NCBI RefSeq assembly: GCF_028858725.1
Contig: NC_084763.1
Coordinates: 7,750,001-7,814,000 of the forward strand
DNA from: Colius striatus
Lineage: Eukaryota; Chordata; Aves; Coliiformes; Coliidae
Direction: 5' to 3'
DNA: 64,000 bases
The translations under genes and the position numbers were made by a program. Below are positions 13,950-25,612 of this stretch, one piece after another (position 1 is the first letter of the stretch; each line of letters begins with the position of its first letter). Under the pieces are notes generated by a model. It saw nothing but the letters and a program-made list of their open reading frames with translations. It searched no databases and had not been told where the DNA came from.

Positions 13950-14620
13950 CCGCTCCGACTTCGCACCTTCGGGGACCCCTCTTTTTTAAGAGCCTTCTCC
14001 CTCCACAGCCCCCGCCTCGCCCCACCGCCGGGCGGGAACCGCTCCTTGCCCCGTGCCTCTCCAGCCCCATTGCAGCCCACACGCCGCCGCCCCACAGCCG
14101 CCCCACGCACCCCCCAGCGCGCCCCCCTCCTGGCAAAACACCCCCACAACACACCGAACGGGTGACCTGCCGGGCAGGGGGACCACTGACGCGGCGCAGG
14201 GCCGCCCTCCCGGGAAGGCTTGAGGAAAGGGGCACTCACCCGCACAGTGGCAGCAGGAGGCGGCGGCGGGGTGCGGCGGGGGCGGCGCGGCGGCCGGCAT
14301 GGCGGGGAGCTCGGCCGGGGTCGAGCCGGGGGCTTCCCGCACCGCTCCGCACCGCAGGCGCGGCCTCTCCGCGCCGCCTCTCGGCTGTCAGGGCAGCCGG
14401 AGGGAGGGGACGTGTCGCTGAGGCGGCGCCGAGGAGCGGTCACACCAGCGGTCACACCTCCGCACGGCCCGGCCCCGCGGCCCGCCCTCCCCGGGGCAGC
14501 CTGGCCGCCGGCGGCCCCCCGGCCCTCACACCGCTCCTCGCTTCCCCCGGTGCTACAGCCCGGCTCTCCCTCGCTCCAGCACCCAAGGAGTCCCCGTTTT
14601 CCCCCTCAGTCGGATGCCTG
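13950..14620. promoter_or_regulatory. CpG island, probable promoter
   Basis: This is the only strongly GC- and CpG-rich stretch in an otherwise AT-leaning window, with dense CG dinucleotides and runs such as GGCGGCGGCGGGG. No TATA box stands out. It is typical of a vertebrate CpG-island promoter. Long frames open on both strands here only because stop codons are rare in GC-rich DNA. The minus strand offers a start codon plus consensus splice donor (see the exon entry). Bidirectional transcription is possible. Confidence 0.8.
14240..14300 (-). CDS. Candidate first coding exon, gene extending left (DCLK3 by synteny)
   Basis: On the minus strand an ATG at 14298-14300 sits in a good Kozak context (CCGCCATGC) inside the CpG island. 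It is followed by 20 codons (MPAAAPPPPHPAAAS, then a Cys/His-rich CCHCA) and a consensus donor CGG|GTGAGT at 14239. A short Ala/Pro-rich first exon with a large first intron is common for CpG-island genes. In human, DCLK3 lies beside the 3' end of TRANK1 on the same strand, which would put its promoter here. No doublecortin or kinase sequence is visible in the window, so no symbol is given. It could also be a non-coding or lineage-specific transcript. Confidence 0.4.
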
Positions 14621-14908
14621 CCCGTCCCTGGAGTTTGCTGTGTGGCGGGGCTTCGTGCATCCCCACACTTCTTCCTTGGGTGGCAGGACGTGAGGCAGAG
14701 CTGCGAACCCACTCATGGACGCACGACTCGTGTGGCAGCCCCTGCCATTCCAAGTAGACTTGGCACATCATTCAGTCTGGCTCAGGTTTAAGATGACAAG
14801 TGCTAACCGATGTATGAGAAGGGGAGGAGGAGCGAGGAGGCAACTTCATCTCCCCGTGCTGCCCATAGGATACCGGCTACGTGTCCTGCACACATAGTTG
14901 TTGGGGCA
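14621..14908. other. CpG-island shore, no gene seen
   Basis: GC falls off here. The plus-strand open frames crossing the area are extensions of GC-rich frames, with no splice or start evidence I trust. Confidence 0.5.
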
Positions 14909-15106
14909 CAAAACTTCTTCACTGTTCAGGTGAGGGAGCACTGGGATGGGCTGTCCAGATGGGTTGTGGAGTCTCCTCTGGAGACATGCCAAACCCACTT
15001 GGACGAGTTCCTATGTGACCTACTCTAGGTGATCCTGCTCTGGCACGGGGGTTGGATTGGATGATCTTTCAAGGTCCCTTCCAACCCTTCACATTCTGTG
15101 ATTGTG
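14909..15106 (+). mobile_element. CR1 LINE 3'-end fragment
   Basis: About 200 bp of CR1 3' end, from AAACTTCTTCACTGTTCAGG through GACCTACTCTAGGTGATCC to CCAACCCTTCACATTCTGTG. It belongs to the CTACTCTAGGTGA subfamily, like the copies ending at 26220 and 60152. It lies just downstream of the CpG island. Confidence 0.92.
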
Positions 15107-18100
15107 AGAGTGATGTGACAAGCCACACAGATGATTCAAGGATCGTATAAAAAGAAGCCAGCCTGCTTACAACGCTAAGAAGGAGATACAATTTGGTAAC
15201 AGCACGTACATACCTTCACAGAGGAAATATCAGGAACTAAAAGGCTTTGTAGAGGAAAAACAGTAACAGAAAGTTGACATCTGGAAGCTGAAGTCGGAGA
15301 AATTCAAATTAGAAATGTTACCAAGGGAAGCAAATAACCATTGGCACAAATTACAGAGAGAAGCTGTGTTTTCCTCTCTGGGTATCTCCCAATAAAACAA
15401 GATGCCTCTGTGGAAAATATAATAAGAAGCAATTGGACTCACCAAAGATATAACTGTATGAAATTTACTAGCTGGGGTTATCTAGTAGGTCAGACCAAAA
15501 GACTTCAGTGTTCCATCATTCTGGCCTCAAACTGTACAAACAGGACAAAGCAGAACGTGCTAAGCATATCACACCCTGATTTCTGTCATCTGAGAGTTTT
15601 GCTTGGCCACCCCATTTAACTAACTTGAATCCCATGATTTTACTTCCATGGTGCTTCGGAATTTTTTGAGGTAACACAACCTGACACAAACACCTTTGTA
15701 AATGTAGACCTTGAACAATATTAATCCTGCAATTCACTGTGCTCTTTAAGGGTTGAGTGTAAAGATATGGATAGAAAGCTCAAATATCATCTCTGGCTCT
15801 TTAATGCATGGAGTTTACGTTTTGCTAGACTACCTGGTGAACGAAACCACCTAAAATGAAAGCATAGACAAAAACTGTCACCTAAACGAGTCAAAACCCA
15901 GGTTGTCAAAGCCTGCAATACACTATAATACCAGGTTAGCAAGCTGCTAGCAAAGAATTCAGCATAATTAACCTCTTCTACCACATTCAGTGCCCACGTG
16001 AAGTCTTGGCTTTGCTGAAGTCCATGTGAGGTGTCTTCTGCTATTCTCCATCTTTCCCATGGTTCTCTGAACAATGCTACATCTGATTTCTGCAGTTCTT
16101 GGCATCTCAATGAGTCAACACTGTCTTAGGAATCCAGGGCCGCTGTTCAGTTCCTGGCTCTGGGACTCCTACATCAGGTTGTTCTACATTTCTGTGCATG
16201 ACCTTTCCCACCGGTACAACGTGGATAATGACACCAGTTAAAGAGATTTGCTGTCTATAGATGCTAAATCCTTAGAAGAGCTAAGTATCAATCCCAATTA
16301 CCTGGTACTACTCTCTGGAGTTGGTTTCCAAAGGAAGAGTGTAACGTGACTCAAAAGTCAATACTCAGTTGGCAGTAAAATGAAAAACAGATGAGGAGGG
16401 AATAGAGAGCTCCAAAGAAACCTCATTCCTACTTGCCTCTGGAAATCTGTCACCTCTTTTCAACAGTTGGTGAAGCTGATTGCCCTTTAACCCACTTTTT
16501 AACCAGCCACCCATCTCAACCACCTCTGTTCCTCTACTAAACCTCCTCCAACTTCCTTGCTATTTCTTAATAAGCATAAACAAGAATGACAAGATTTGTA
16601 TCTCAATTAGAGCCTTTTGACCTCTCAAGATGCTTCATTTCACAGACTGAAATCGCAGGCTTAAGGGCTAATTAGCAGAAAGTTGTCAAATGCACATCTC
16701 TGCGGGTTGCACAGCCAGGTCATACATAGCATTTACAGGTGCCTATGACTGACAAAAGGTATGCTGGTATGCCCTTGGGAATGGATGTTCAGTCCTTTTT
16801 AGGACGAAATCCTGCTTTCTTTTGACCTTGTCCTAAACTCAATGATTTATCTCTAAAGGTCCCTTCTAACCCCTATCATTCTATGATTCTATGATTTCCT
16901 TCTGCCTTAGAAATCACCTGTTCTTTCTCTCCTTTTCTCCCTCGATACTCAGGATTCTGCTGGCACCTGTTCTGTTTCAAGGGTGGCACCTAAATTAAAG
17001 AAGAGCTGTAAAACAAAGGATCCTGCCGATCCTCTTGAGGAATCATTCTCTTTAGATGGCCATGCTCAGAGGTGGTGTTTCTCAGATTGTGTTTCTCAGC
17101 ATGTCCTTACGAAAACATCATTAAAATGAAATCCACATTCTTTCATTGTGGATCTGTTATGTCCCAGATATGATCATCCCTTCCAGTATCACAACACTTT
17201 GTTTTGAAAATGATAAATCACCTGTACGCACTTACTGTGCCAAGAGAGGAAAAGAGCAGAGGAACTACCAAACTATACATATTTATTTGCCTCTGTTTTA
17301 AGTGAGTTAAAAGACATTATGATTGCCTGTTGGCAAGAAAAAGACCAGATATTTTAAGCTTAATCAGTTTATTCACAAAGTCTGATGAGAGCTGCCTTCC
17401 TAATGCCCGCAAATCTAATCTAGAATATTGAAGAAATCAGTATAAAAGGAGCAGTCTCATGATGTGGTTTCAGGAACAGAAATGTCAGCTCACCATTTGT
17501 ATGTGAAAGCCCTTCCTACACAGTGGGGTTTTCAGCTGGATAATAGCCCTCGAGGAAGCAAATTAGGTTTGAAGCCTCGAAGGCCAGCGCCACAACTGCA
17601 ATCTGCCCTTAGCCTAGAAAGAAAATTGCGTGGATCCTTTCCAGATGAATCTAAATCCCCCATGGTGCTGGGATATTCCAAACACCCGGGAGCTGATGGG
17701 TTGCTTCAGGCACGTTGAACTTTGTCTCGTCATGTGGCGTTAGAGTAACAGGCACCGACACGGAGCTGGAAGTGCAGACACGTGTGACAGGCATCCTCAT
17801 GCTGCTGCTGGCAGAACTAACATGGATGAGCTCACATTTGCAAATATATCTATCTTGTAAATAAGACAGCAGTTAATATGGCTCCTTATAAATACATAAA
17901 AAGAAACCCAATGCATTCCATACAAAAATAAAGAGCAAAAACTTGACCTTTACAGAGGACTAAAAATACGACTGAGTTCTCTCCAAAACACATTTCTATC
18001 TCATGTTCTATGGCTTGAGCACGTGAAATACACGGGGCAAAGGACAAAGGAATTGATCTAAGGAAAGGTGAGAGTAACTAACAATCAGCTGCTGTTGGAA

Positions 18101-18384
18101 GTCCAGAAGAAAGATTTTCAGGACTCCCCAGTAAGAAATCAAAGGCCATCAGTAAAATAACAAAAATGGCAGGTTTTATTCAAGCCACAGAAAACAAAGG
18201 TCAAACTACATGTAAACAACACAGGCTTTACCCTTCCCACCCTCAAACAGACTTTGTTTTTTCAAAGATTAAAATCATTTATGTCCCTGCTACTCCTTAG
18301 ATGCACCCTAAATGCAATGAAGAAAATAGCTCCCAACAGAAACCAAATACCAACACCTGAGTGTAACCCAGACAATGTGTCATT
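15107..18384. other. Intergenic, nothing recognised except a CR1 tail
   Basis: AT-rich unique sequence interrupted only by the 55-bp CR1 terminus at 16842. Open frames are short (at most 107 codons) and unrelated to anything I recognise. Confidence 0.5.
16842..16896 (+). mobile_element. CR1 LINE terminal 55 bp
   Basis: A very short, severely 5'-truncated copy: ATCTCTAAAGGTCCCTTCTA followed by the complete tail ATTCTATGATTCTATGA. Only the 3' terminus used for priming is present. Confidence 0.85.
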
Positions 18385-18550
18385 TTGCCAGAAGAGTGAC
18401 AGTACAGTCACAGAACAAATTCACTAGATCAAGAAAAAGGATCAGGATCCAAAACTTCCTCAGCCTCAGGCAGCAGACCAGCAAAAAACAGACTTTGGCA
18501 AATTTTTACCTAACCCAGAATAATTACAATGACCATAATTATGTACTTTA
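18385..18550 (+). repeat. Left copy of long direct repeat flanking CR1
   Basis: Sequence from TTGCCAGAAGAGTGACAGTA to CATAATTATGTACTTT, repeated at 19165-19348. The two copies are roughly 85-90% identical by eye; the left one lacks about 18 nt present in the right. The arrangement looks like a target-site duplication of exceptional length. Confidence 0.85.
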
Positions 18551-19168
18551 TAGAATCACAGAATGGTAGGGTTGGAAGGGACCTTTAGAGATCATCCAGT
18601 CCAACCCCCCTGCAGAAGCAGGGTCACCTAGATCAGGTCACATAGGAACATGTCCAGGCAGGTCTTGAAGATCTCCAAGGAAGGAGCCTCCACAACCCCT
18701 CTGGGCAGCCTGTGCCAGGGCTCCCTCACCTCAACAGGGAAATAGTTTCTCCTTAAGTTTAAATGGAACTTTTTGTGTTCCAGCTTCATCCCATTACCCC
18801 TTGTCCTGTTGCTAGATACAATAGAAAAAAGTGATGCCCCAGCCTCCTGACACCCACCCTTGAGATATTTGTAAGTGTTGATGGGGTCCTGTCTCAATCT
18901 CCTCTTCTCCAGACTGAACAGCCCCAGTTTCTGCAGCCTTTCCTCATGTTCCAGTCCCCTGATCATCTTGGTTACCCTGCGCTGGACTCTCTCCAGTAGT
19001 TTCCTGTCCCTCTTGAGCTGGGGAGCCCAGAACTGGACACAGGACTCCAGATGAGGCCTCACCAGGGCAGAGTAGAGAGGGAGAAGAACCTTCCTTGACC
19101 TGCTGACCACACTCTTCTTGATGCATCCCAGGATGCCACTGGCCTTCTTGGCCACGAGGGCACATTGC
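18551..19168 (-). mobile_element. CR1 LINE 3' part, flanked by long direct duplication
   Basis: This is a minus-strand CR1 of about 620 bp starting at the QCALVAKK codons and ending with the tail (plus strand TAGAATCACAGAATGG). Its ORF2 C-terminus is still open over about 185 codons (18628-19191); the ATG comes from flanking DNA. The element sits exactly between two copies of a roughly 165-180 bp sequence, reported as a separate repeat. Confidence 0.95.
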
Positions 19169-19348
19169 CAGAAGAGTGACAGTACAGTCATTTAAACAAT
19201 AATAGCCTGGAACAATTTCACTAGACTAAGAAAAAGGATCTGGATCCAAAACATCCTCAGCCTTAGTCAGCAGATCAGCAAAAAACAGACTTTGGCAACT
19301 TTTTACCTAACCAAGAATAATGACAATGGCCATAATTTTGTACTTCTT
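19165..19348 (+). repeat. Right copy of long direct repeat flanking CR1
   Basis: This is the second copy, from TTGCCAGAAGAGTGACAGTA to CATAATTTTGTACTTC, starting at the truncated 5' end of the CR1. The TTGC at the junction is shared by CR1 and target, consistent with microhomology-assisted joining. Confidence 0.85.
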
Positions 19349-19967
19349 TCCAGAACTAACTTTTTATAGAAAGGGCATTTTTAGAAAAGCAAAAGCACTG
19401 TAGTTTCACCAAAGTGAGTTGTTGTTATCTTCCTGTAACATGCTGCCTTATTTCAGCTTCTAAGTCATGAATATACTTAATCAGTGTCAAACTCAGGTAA
19501 TTAGAAGCTGCAAGGAAAAGGGCATGGATAATAGGTGTATCATAAATGGCAACATTTGATGATGTGGGATAATTCTCAATGACTTGTCTTAGAAACTGTT
19601 AATGTCTGATTTTGAGAGAGACTCCTTGGTATCAAATGAGCAGAAACTGTGACCACCTGACATCTCCTGACACTCCAGATTTGTGCTTTGCCTGTGCTAA
19701 ACTAATTCCTACAGGATTATGACTCCTGCCTTCCAGGAAGACACACAGAGTGACACGTTCATCATTAAGACACTTCTCAAAGCAGACATTTTATACACTA
19801 ATAATGCCCTTCACTCCAGTATCTCAAAGCTGAACAATATTCACTGAAATCTCACACAATGATGTGAGGCACATAGGAACTTCATTAACAGGTGACCTGA
19901 TCAAAACCTAGAGAAGAACAGAAAAGGTACATAAACTGTATGTTATTGTCTTAAAGGAATATTGGGA

Positions 19968-20050
19968 GTGAGAAGATGGAGGTACAAAGAGCCTCAATGA
20001 GGGTCACATAGCAAGAAGCAGAAATTGAAACAGAACCTTTGTCTGCCTCA
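19968..20050 (-). mobile_element. Possible ancient MIR/L2-like remnant
   Basis: AGATGGAGGTACAAAGAGCC, GAGGGTCACATAGCAAGAAG and GAAATTGAAACAGAACC resemble, in order, the reverse complement of the old SINE/LINE segment around 'gaggctcagagag...ggtcacacagc'. It is diverged and a low-confidence visual match. Confidence 0.3.
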
Positions 20051-20604
20051 ATATTTACCATTACTATTACAGTATTTGATGCTGGATGTGTTTCTTGGCA
20101 GTGCTGACTCCAACACACAGTATTTACATGCTGATGTACACAGGTCAGCTCCTCATGGATTTTTAAGCAGCTAGTCTCCCTGGTCAAGAGCATTTTAAAG
20201 ATATGTTCCCTTCCTTGCTTGGAGGTTTTTGACATTCTCCCTGCTGTGAATTCCTCCACTTGCTATTTCATGCCTCATGTACAGTGAAGAGGAACTCGAG
20301 CTTATTGAAGACACTGATTTTCCTTGCCCCCATGGCTCAGGAAACAGAGAATTTAGCTGCAAACAGTGGGAGACAAGTGTTTGTACAGATACATTTTTAA
20401 ATGACACAATTCATAGTGTTTGGAAGCAGATGGTTTGTACTTACTAATGGTGTCTATATGCTCACAGTAGAAATGGAAAACTACCAGAAAAATAAAGATG
20501 GATGAGAAAAACAGAGCAGTAAACCAGAAACATCAGTGCCAGTCTGACACCATCTTTTACATGAAGGTGATTTACTCTGAGTAAATTCAGTGCCTCACAT
20601 CTGT

Positions 20605-20632
20605 ATGGAAGGAAAAGGAAAGGAAAAGGAAA
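20605..20632 (+). repeat. (GGAAA)n simple repeat
   Basis: Imperfect GGAAAAGGAAAGGAAAAGG tract, 28 bp, purine-only. Confidence 0.85.
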
Positions 20633-21109
20633 GTGTTTCTGTTTCCAGGAGTGGGTGAACAGGATTCAAATGGCCCAGCCTCTACTGCATCTTTGGGAAA
20701 TGTGGTCAGAGCCTGTCCTCTTCGTACATGCAAAAGGGAGGGACTCACTGGGGTACTTGGTCAGTCTTCTGTGTAATATAGCTGCAGATCTGTCTGAAAT
20801 TCATTTTCATGGCACAAAATGTTTCATAAGAAACTGTCTTTTGTGCAAGGCCCAGTCTAACTAATAACACTTGTGATTCTTAAGACAGATGGATAAAGAG
20901 TCCATGTCTTCCTCCTCACTCTTGAATACATTCTGCTGCAGTTAAAATTCAGACAGCAGGCAGGGCACAATCACTGTTGCTTTCTGCTTGCTTGCCATAC
21001 CACATTTCCCTTTCTTCCCCAGGACAGAACTTTTTGCTTCCCCATGCTCTTGCAGTACCAACCACAGCAGAGTTCCTGGGGGTCCTCTCAGTCTCTCCTT
21101 AAGGATCAG

Positions 21110-21200
21110 GCACGACACAGAGGGAGCTGAGGCACAAAGAGATTCAGCATTTCACCACCTCTCTCCAAGGAAGTTCATGGGCTAGGCCTATACAGGCAGC
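21110..21200 (-). mobile_element. Possible ancient L2/CR1-like remnant
   Basis: GAGGGAGCTGAGGCACAAAG and AGATTCAGCATTTCACCACC resemble the same old repeat segment as the stretch near 20 kb. No ends are definable. Confidence 0.25.
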
Positions 21201-24200
21201 AATGTCATGGACACAGACCTCAGTGAGACTCCTCAACAACCCCATCAGGCAAGTCAGACCATGTGGGAAGATAGGCTGCGGGATCAGCCTGCTCTCACTG
21301 TACCCTCACAAGAGCTGAAAAAGAAGCAGACCTCTATACAGAAATATAAAGCCCCTGCAACAAGAGGTATTGTACCCAACAGGGAGGAGAATTCAGAGTA
21401 AGCAATTTACCTTCACCTACCCTAATGCCCAGAAGATTGCCTTGCAATCCCAGTTATTTAATCCATTATTGTCACAGTCCAGTAATACTGAGAGGTGATG
21501 ATGTGAAGTGGCATATCTTTGCACCTGGAATGACACACACAGGTCTAAGAGTCTGATGAGCTCGGTCCAAAGTTCCACTTAATTAATCATGGCTTGTCAG
21601 TTAATGGGAAAGAGGGACACAGTTAAACCACACTGAATAAGAACATTTCTAATGGATTACACCCCCCACAAGGAGAAGTTAACATATTTTTGTTTGTGTC
21701 CTCTCATATCCACAGGAAGCCACGTTTAGCTATTTAGCTCAGAAGAACGGGGAAACAAAGACCATTTGTGATCCCAGTCAGCAACAAGGAAAACAAAGTT
21801 ATACAAGAGAGAAAAGCACATTAAAGAATGTGGTGGGGGAAAAAAAACCCCATCACTTTGACAAGGCCAAGAGACAAGCCAAGCCTGTGCATGGTAAATG
21901 CATGGAGTGTTCATGAATTTATGCTAAGGATAATGTAAACACAGATAGACTTAAGGGGAACATCATTGTCACGAGATGATTCACTGGTGTCTGAAAAGCA
22001 CGTGATGAAGCAGAATCCTTGAAATCAAATTGCTTTTCCCCCATCTTTTTTTCCCCCTTGTCTCAATAAAGATTTTAACAACCTTGCATAGAAGTGAATT
22101 AATACTGCTCATGACACAGAGAGTATTTCAAGTGTTTTGCACAGTTCTCTATATTTATGAAGCATTTACACTGCTTCCTCAAAACTCTGAGCTCTAGAAC
22201 ACCACATTAAACCCACAACATTTGATTTGGGACTTTTGCAATGTGGCAGTGATGCAGCAAGGAAGAAATTCCAATGGGGAGGTGGGAGCCTGAGCTCTAC
22301 TCTCAACACAGACAACACTGATCCTCTCTGGAGCCAGGCATGAGCCACCTCATCTCACGGCGCCTGTCTTCCCTATTCCACTCTTTGCCTAATTAGCTGT
22401 GATATTTTGGTGGAAAGGGACAGAGGGGAACTGGGGACAGGATTATCTCCCACAGCATGTAGGCACAAATAAAATAGTACCTTCAAGGCTCCACTTTCAG
22501 CTAGGACCTCTTGGCATTCCTGAAGTATAAATAATAACACTACACTTTTAATATTTAGAGGGAGATGGTGAGTAAAAAGAGTCACCAGCTGTTCCTTTCC
22601 TGCGTGCTTAGGATGACTGGTACCACTCCATCACTTTTGGGAGCCCTGGTTAGTATTAGCTATTTATACTGGACATGACACCAAACCAACAAGATAACCA
22701 AGGAGAACCTGCTGGCAACTTTTTGCTTTAAAAAAACAACTCAGATTAATCTCACAAGATGATGATGATCTTTTTGGAGCCTCAGGTATGGTTAACATGA
22801 GAATTTTTATTGCCATAGGAAAACCACTCAGCTCTCATGCCTGAGAAAGACTATCTGGAAAATATCAGCATTACAGGTTGAAGAAGGAACAAACAAGCAC
22901 CACAATACTGGCATTAAGTGTGAAAAGCCTGAATTCCCAAGGAACAAAGACTTTCTTTCGAGGCTGTGATTTCCTCTCCAGTTTCTTACTTATCACTTTC
23001 TCTTTCCTCACCCAGTGATTTTGAAACCACTGGCTAATCTCTACCAAAACTGACAAGAGGCTAGAGATTTGAAATAGAACTGTCTGATACACGTTTTGTG
23101 AAAACTTAAAGCTGGCTAGTGGGCAAGAAGCCAAATTATTTTCCCTTGTGAAGGCAAAGCAAGTAGGATGAGGCTGCTCTTTACACGTGCAGCTTCTGAC
23201 CACCAACTGGCAGTCGACCATGTGTCATCCACGGATAGCTTCACATTAGCCCTGGCCTTGTTTTTCATGGCTATCATCCACAGCTGCTGCATCAACAGAG
23301 AGCTGTCATTATTAAAATTGGAGGAAAGCATAAAGGGGGGGGAATAAAAGACTAGAGGCAAAGGATGATTCATAGGAAACCAGGATTGCTTAGTCCTTAC
23401 CACTCACTTGCTTAAATCTCACTGATTTTAAGACAGGGGCCACAGCATAGACACTGTCAATTTTGGAAGAACATATTAAAATGAGCACACAGCATTAATT
23501 TTGACACCCCCCAGAGGAGCACTTTAAAGGCCTTGACACCTTTTTTTGTGACAGCACTTTCCTTTGCTTCCCATGCCAATGTGCAGTATTACGTTGTTTC
23601 CCAGCTTTTGAGCTCTTCATTTCCTGACTGAGCCCTGCAAAACAAGAGTGCAAAAGATGTACATCTCTGGAGAAGGTGAAAAATCATGACAAAGTGCATC
23701 GTATTCCACTGGCCCTAATGAACCATGCTCAACCTCAGAGAACACAGGGGAAGCTGAAGTACTGAAAGTGCCTCTATATAGCTGCCAATCTACACATACT
23801 CAAGTAAAGGGTAAAAGGCAAGAGCGGGCAATTAAGTGCTTTATCAGGATTTGGATGGAGATGGTGGTTTAGCACACAGCTACGTGGCAGCAAGCCAACT
23901 TATTGGGGTTTCTTTTCCCTGTTTTTGCCCTTCTCCTCTTGGTGTGGTGAATAAAAGAGGAGAAAAAGTTGAGGGGCTTCCAAACCATAGCTACTCAGCC
24001 CCTTGGACTGTGACTAGTGCAGCCTTTCCTGTGCCACATGTCCTTCAAACACACTAATAAGCTCCTTTAGAGGAAAACAATCTCCTTTTCCCTGCTTCTA
24101 CCCATATACCTTACACATCAAATGGTATGGGCAGTCAGATCAGAGCTGCTCCTATCTCAGAGATGTCTCGTTGGAACAGAACTTGGCATAATATACTTTG

Positions 24201-25483
24201 GTTAAGGAGTTTTCCTCCCTGGAAAGAAGTTCTGCTTAAGAAGTTTTGTTAAGAAGTTTTCCTCCTTCCCTGGCACAGGTTTGTGGTCCCAGCTTAGTCT
24301 CAAGTGCTCTGTCCAATGCTATTTTGTAAGGACTTGATTTCACAGGAGGCTCAAACTGGAACAGTAGATGTAGGTGCACTGTTGCAGAGATGATCTGTGA
24401 CAGGGTTCAATCTGCCATTCTGCAAGAGGTCAAGAACACACTTCCACACCAATTTCACTCCTAAATACACTACAATTTTAAACTGCTTTGAATTAACAGA
24501 CCTGAGAGTTGACCAATTTTCACCATGCTGACAGGGATGCAGCTTTTCTGTACCTGCTGAATAATGAGGAACAGTGCATTGATATGAATGTTTTTGTCAG
24601 TCTCTTCAGGCAGAAGTCATGGATGAAGAATTTTTACAAACATTGCTGTTTATTGCTTTGGCTACAGATGGCCACAACCTTTTATTTATATTGTACTCAT
24701 TTGCCAGTGTTCCTCAGAGTCTTTATCTAACCCAAGGAAAACTAGACTTGACCTTTCAATGGCAAAAAAAGGTGACAAAAGAAAAATGGGTGTCAATTTC
24801 CTTCCCTCTGAGAAAATTCAGACAATCTCTTCAAAGCCATCTTAAATCCTTTGCAGATCACTTCACAGAGCCCCACGTGGGACCTCACCTCACACAAAGG
24901 CAGCCAGGGCCAGCTGCCTGCATCGCTGCATCTAGCCAAGCAGTAGTTTGTCTAGAAAGCATACAAAGTCACCCAAAAATTGAAGCTCACTTAAAAAAAT
25001 GTCTCCTGCAAACACCACTTCACCCTGCCTTAAATGATCCATAAATCTCTCTCAAGAAAGGAAGCAAGAATGAATCAAAGCAAGCAAAAGGCTTCTAATC
25101 CCTTTATACTTGTTAGGAACAGGCCTGTGGTGGAATATTTGCCCACAGCCTGGGAGCCTGGGGATGATATTTTGCTACCCAGGCAACTTATATCATCGGT
25201 AAAGCCCTGGGTGTAGTATCTGCAAACTAACCTGAATGAAAAATCCTGCATCTCACCAGCTACATCTTTTATTTACTTAACGAGATACAAACATAGCATC
25301 TGTCTGATGGGTTTTGTAACAAACAGAGTGAAGATCACAAGAAAAACTTTATCAGAGCCGTTAGTAAGCGCTTTATGCTCCTGTGTTTGTACTGAAGATC
25401 ACTCTAAGACTGTCAAATGCACTCCAAGGATGCATTTCCCTCAGGTGAGGCTGGTGCTGAAGGTTAGATCTTTGTGTGAGACT

Positions 25484-25579
25484 GAATCATAGAATCGTTA
25501 CGGTTGGAAAAGATCATCAAGTCCAACTACTCACCTCATAGTGCCAAGCCCATCACTAAACTAAACCTTATCCCTTAGT
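25484..25579 (-). mobile_element. CR1 LINE 3'-end fragment (older subfamily)
   Basis: Plus-strand text GAATCATAGAATCGTTACGG, then TTGGAAAAGATCATCAAGTC and CCCATCACTAAACTAAACC, is the reverse complement of an older CR1 tail type. It resembles the fragment at 61055. It is separated by about 33 bp from an opposite-strand CR1. Confidence 0.85.
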
Positions 25580-25612
25580 GTGATTCAAAACATCATCTCT
25601 GTATCAGAGAGT

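Larger units (their letters stand above)
19349..25483. other. Intergenic, unique sequence
   Basis: Contains two faint ancient-repeat candidates (about 20.0 and 21.15 kb), a GGAAA tract, and a small local duplication at 24.20-24.27 kb. The longest open frame (24619-25044, 141 codons) has no recognisable product. Confidence 0.5.

Noticed and set aside
13670..14791. Long overlapping open frames on both strands (up to 281 codons) in the GC-rich region
   Set aside because: Stop codons are rare in CpG islands; the peptides are low-complexity Pro/Arg/Ala with no family resemblance. Only the short ATG-to-donor exon was kept, at low confidence.
18628..19191. 187-codon minus-strand frame as a host gene
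   Set aside because: It is the C-terminus of CR1 ORF2; its ATG comes from the flanking duplicated DNA, so it is not a separate gene.
24619..25044. 141-codon plus-strand open frame
   Set aside because: No recognisable domain, no codon or splice support, and composition like the surrounding non-coding DNA.
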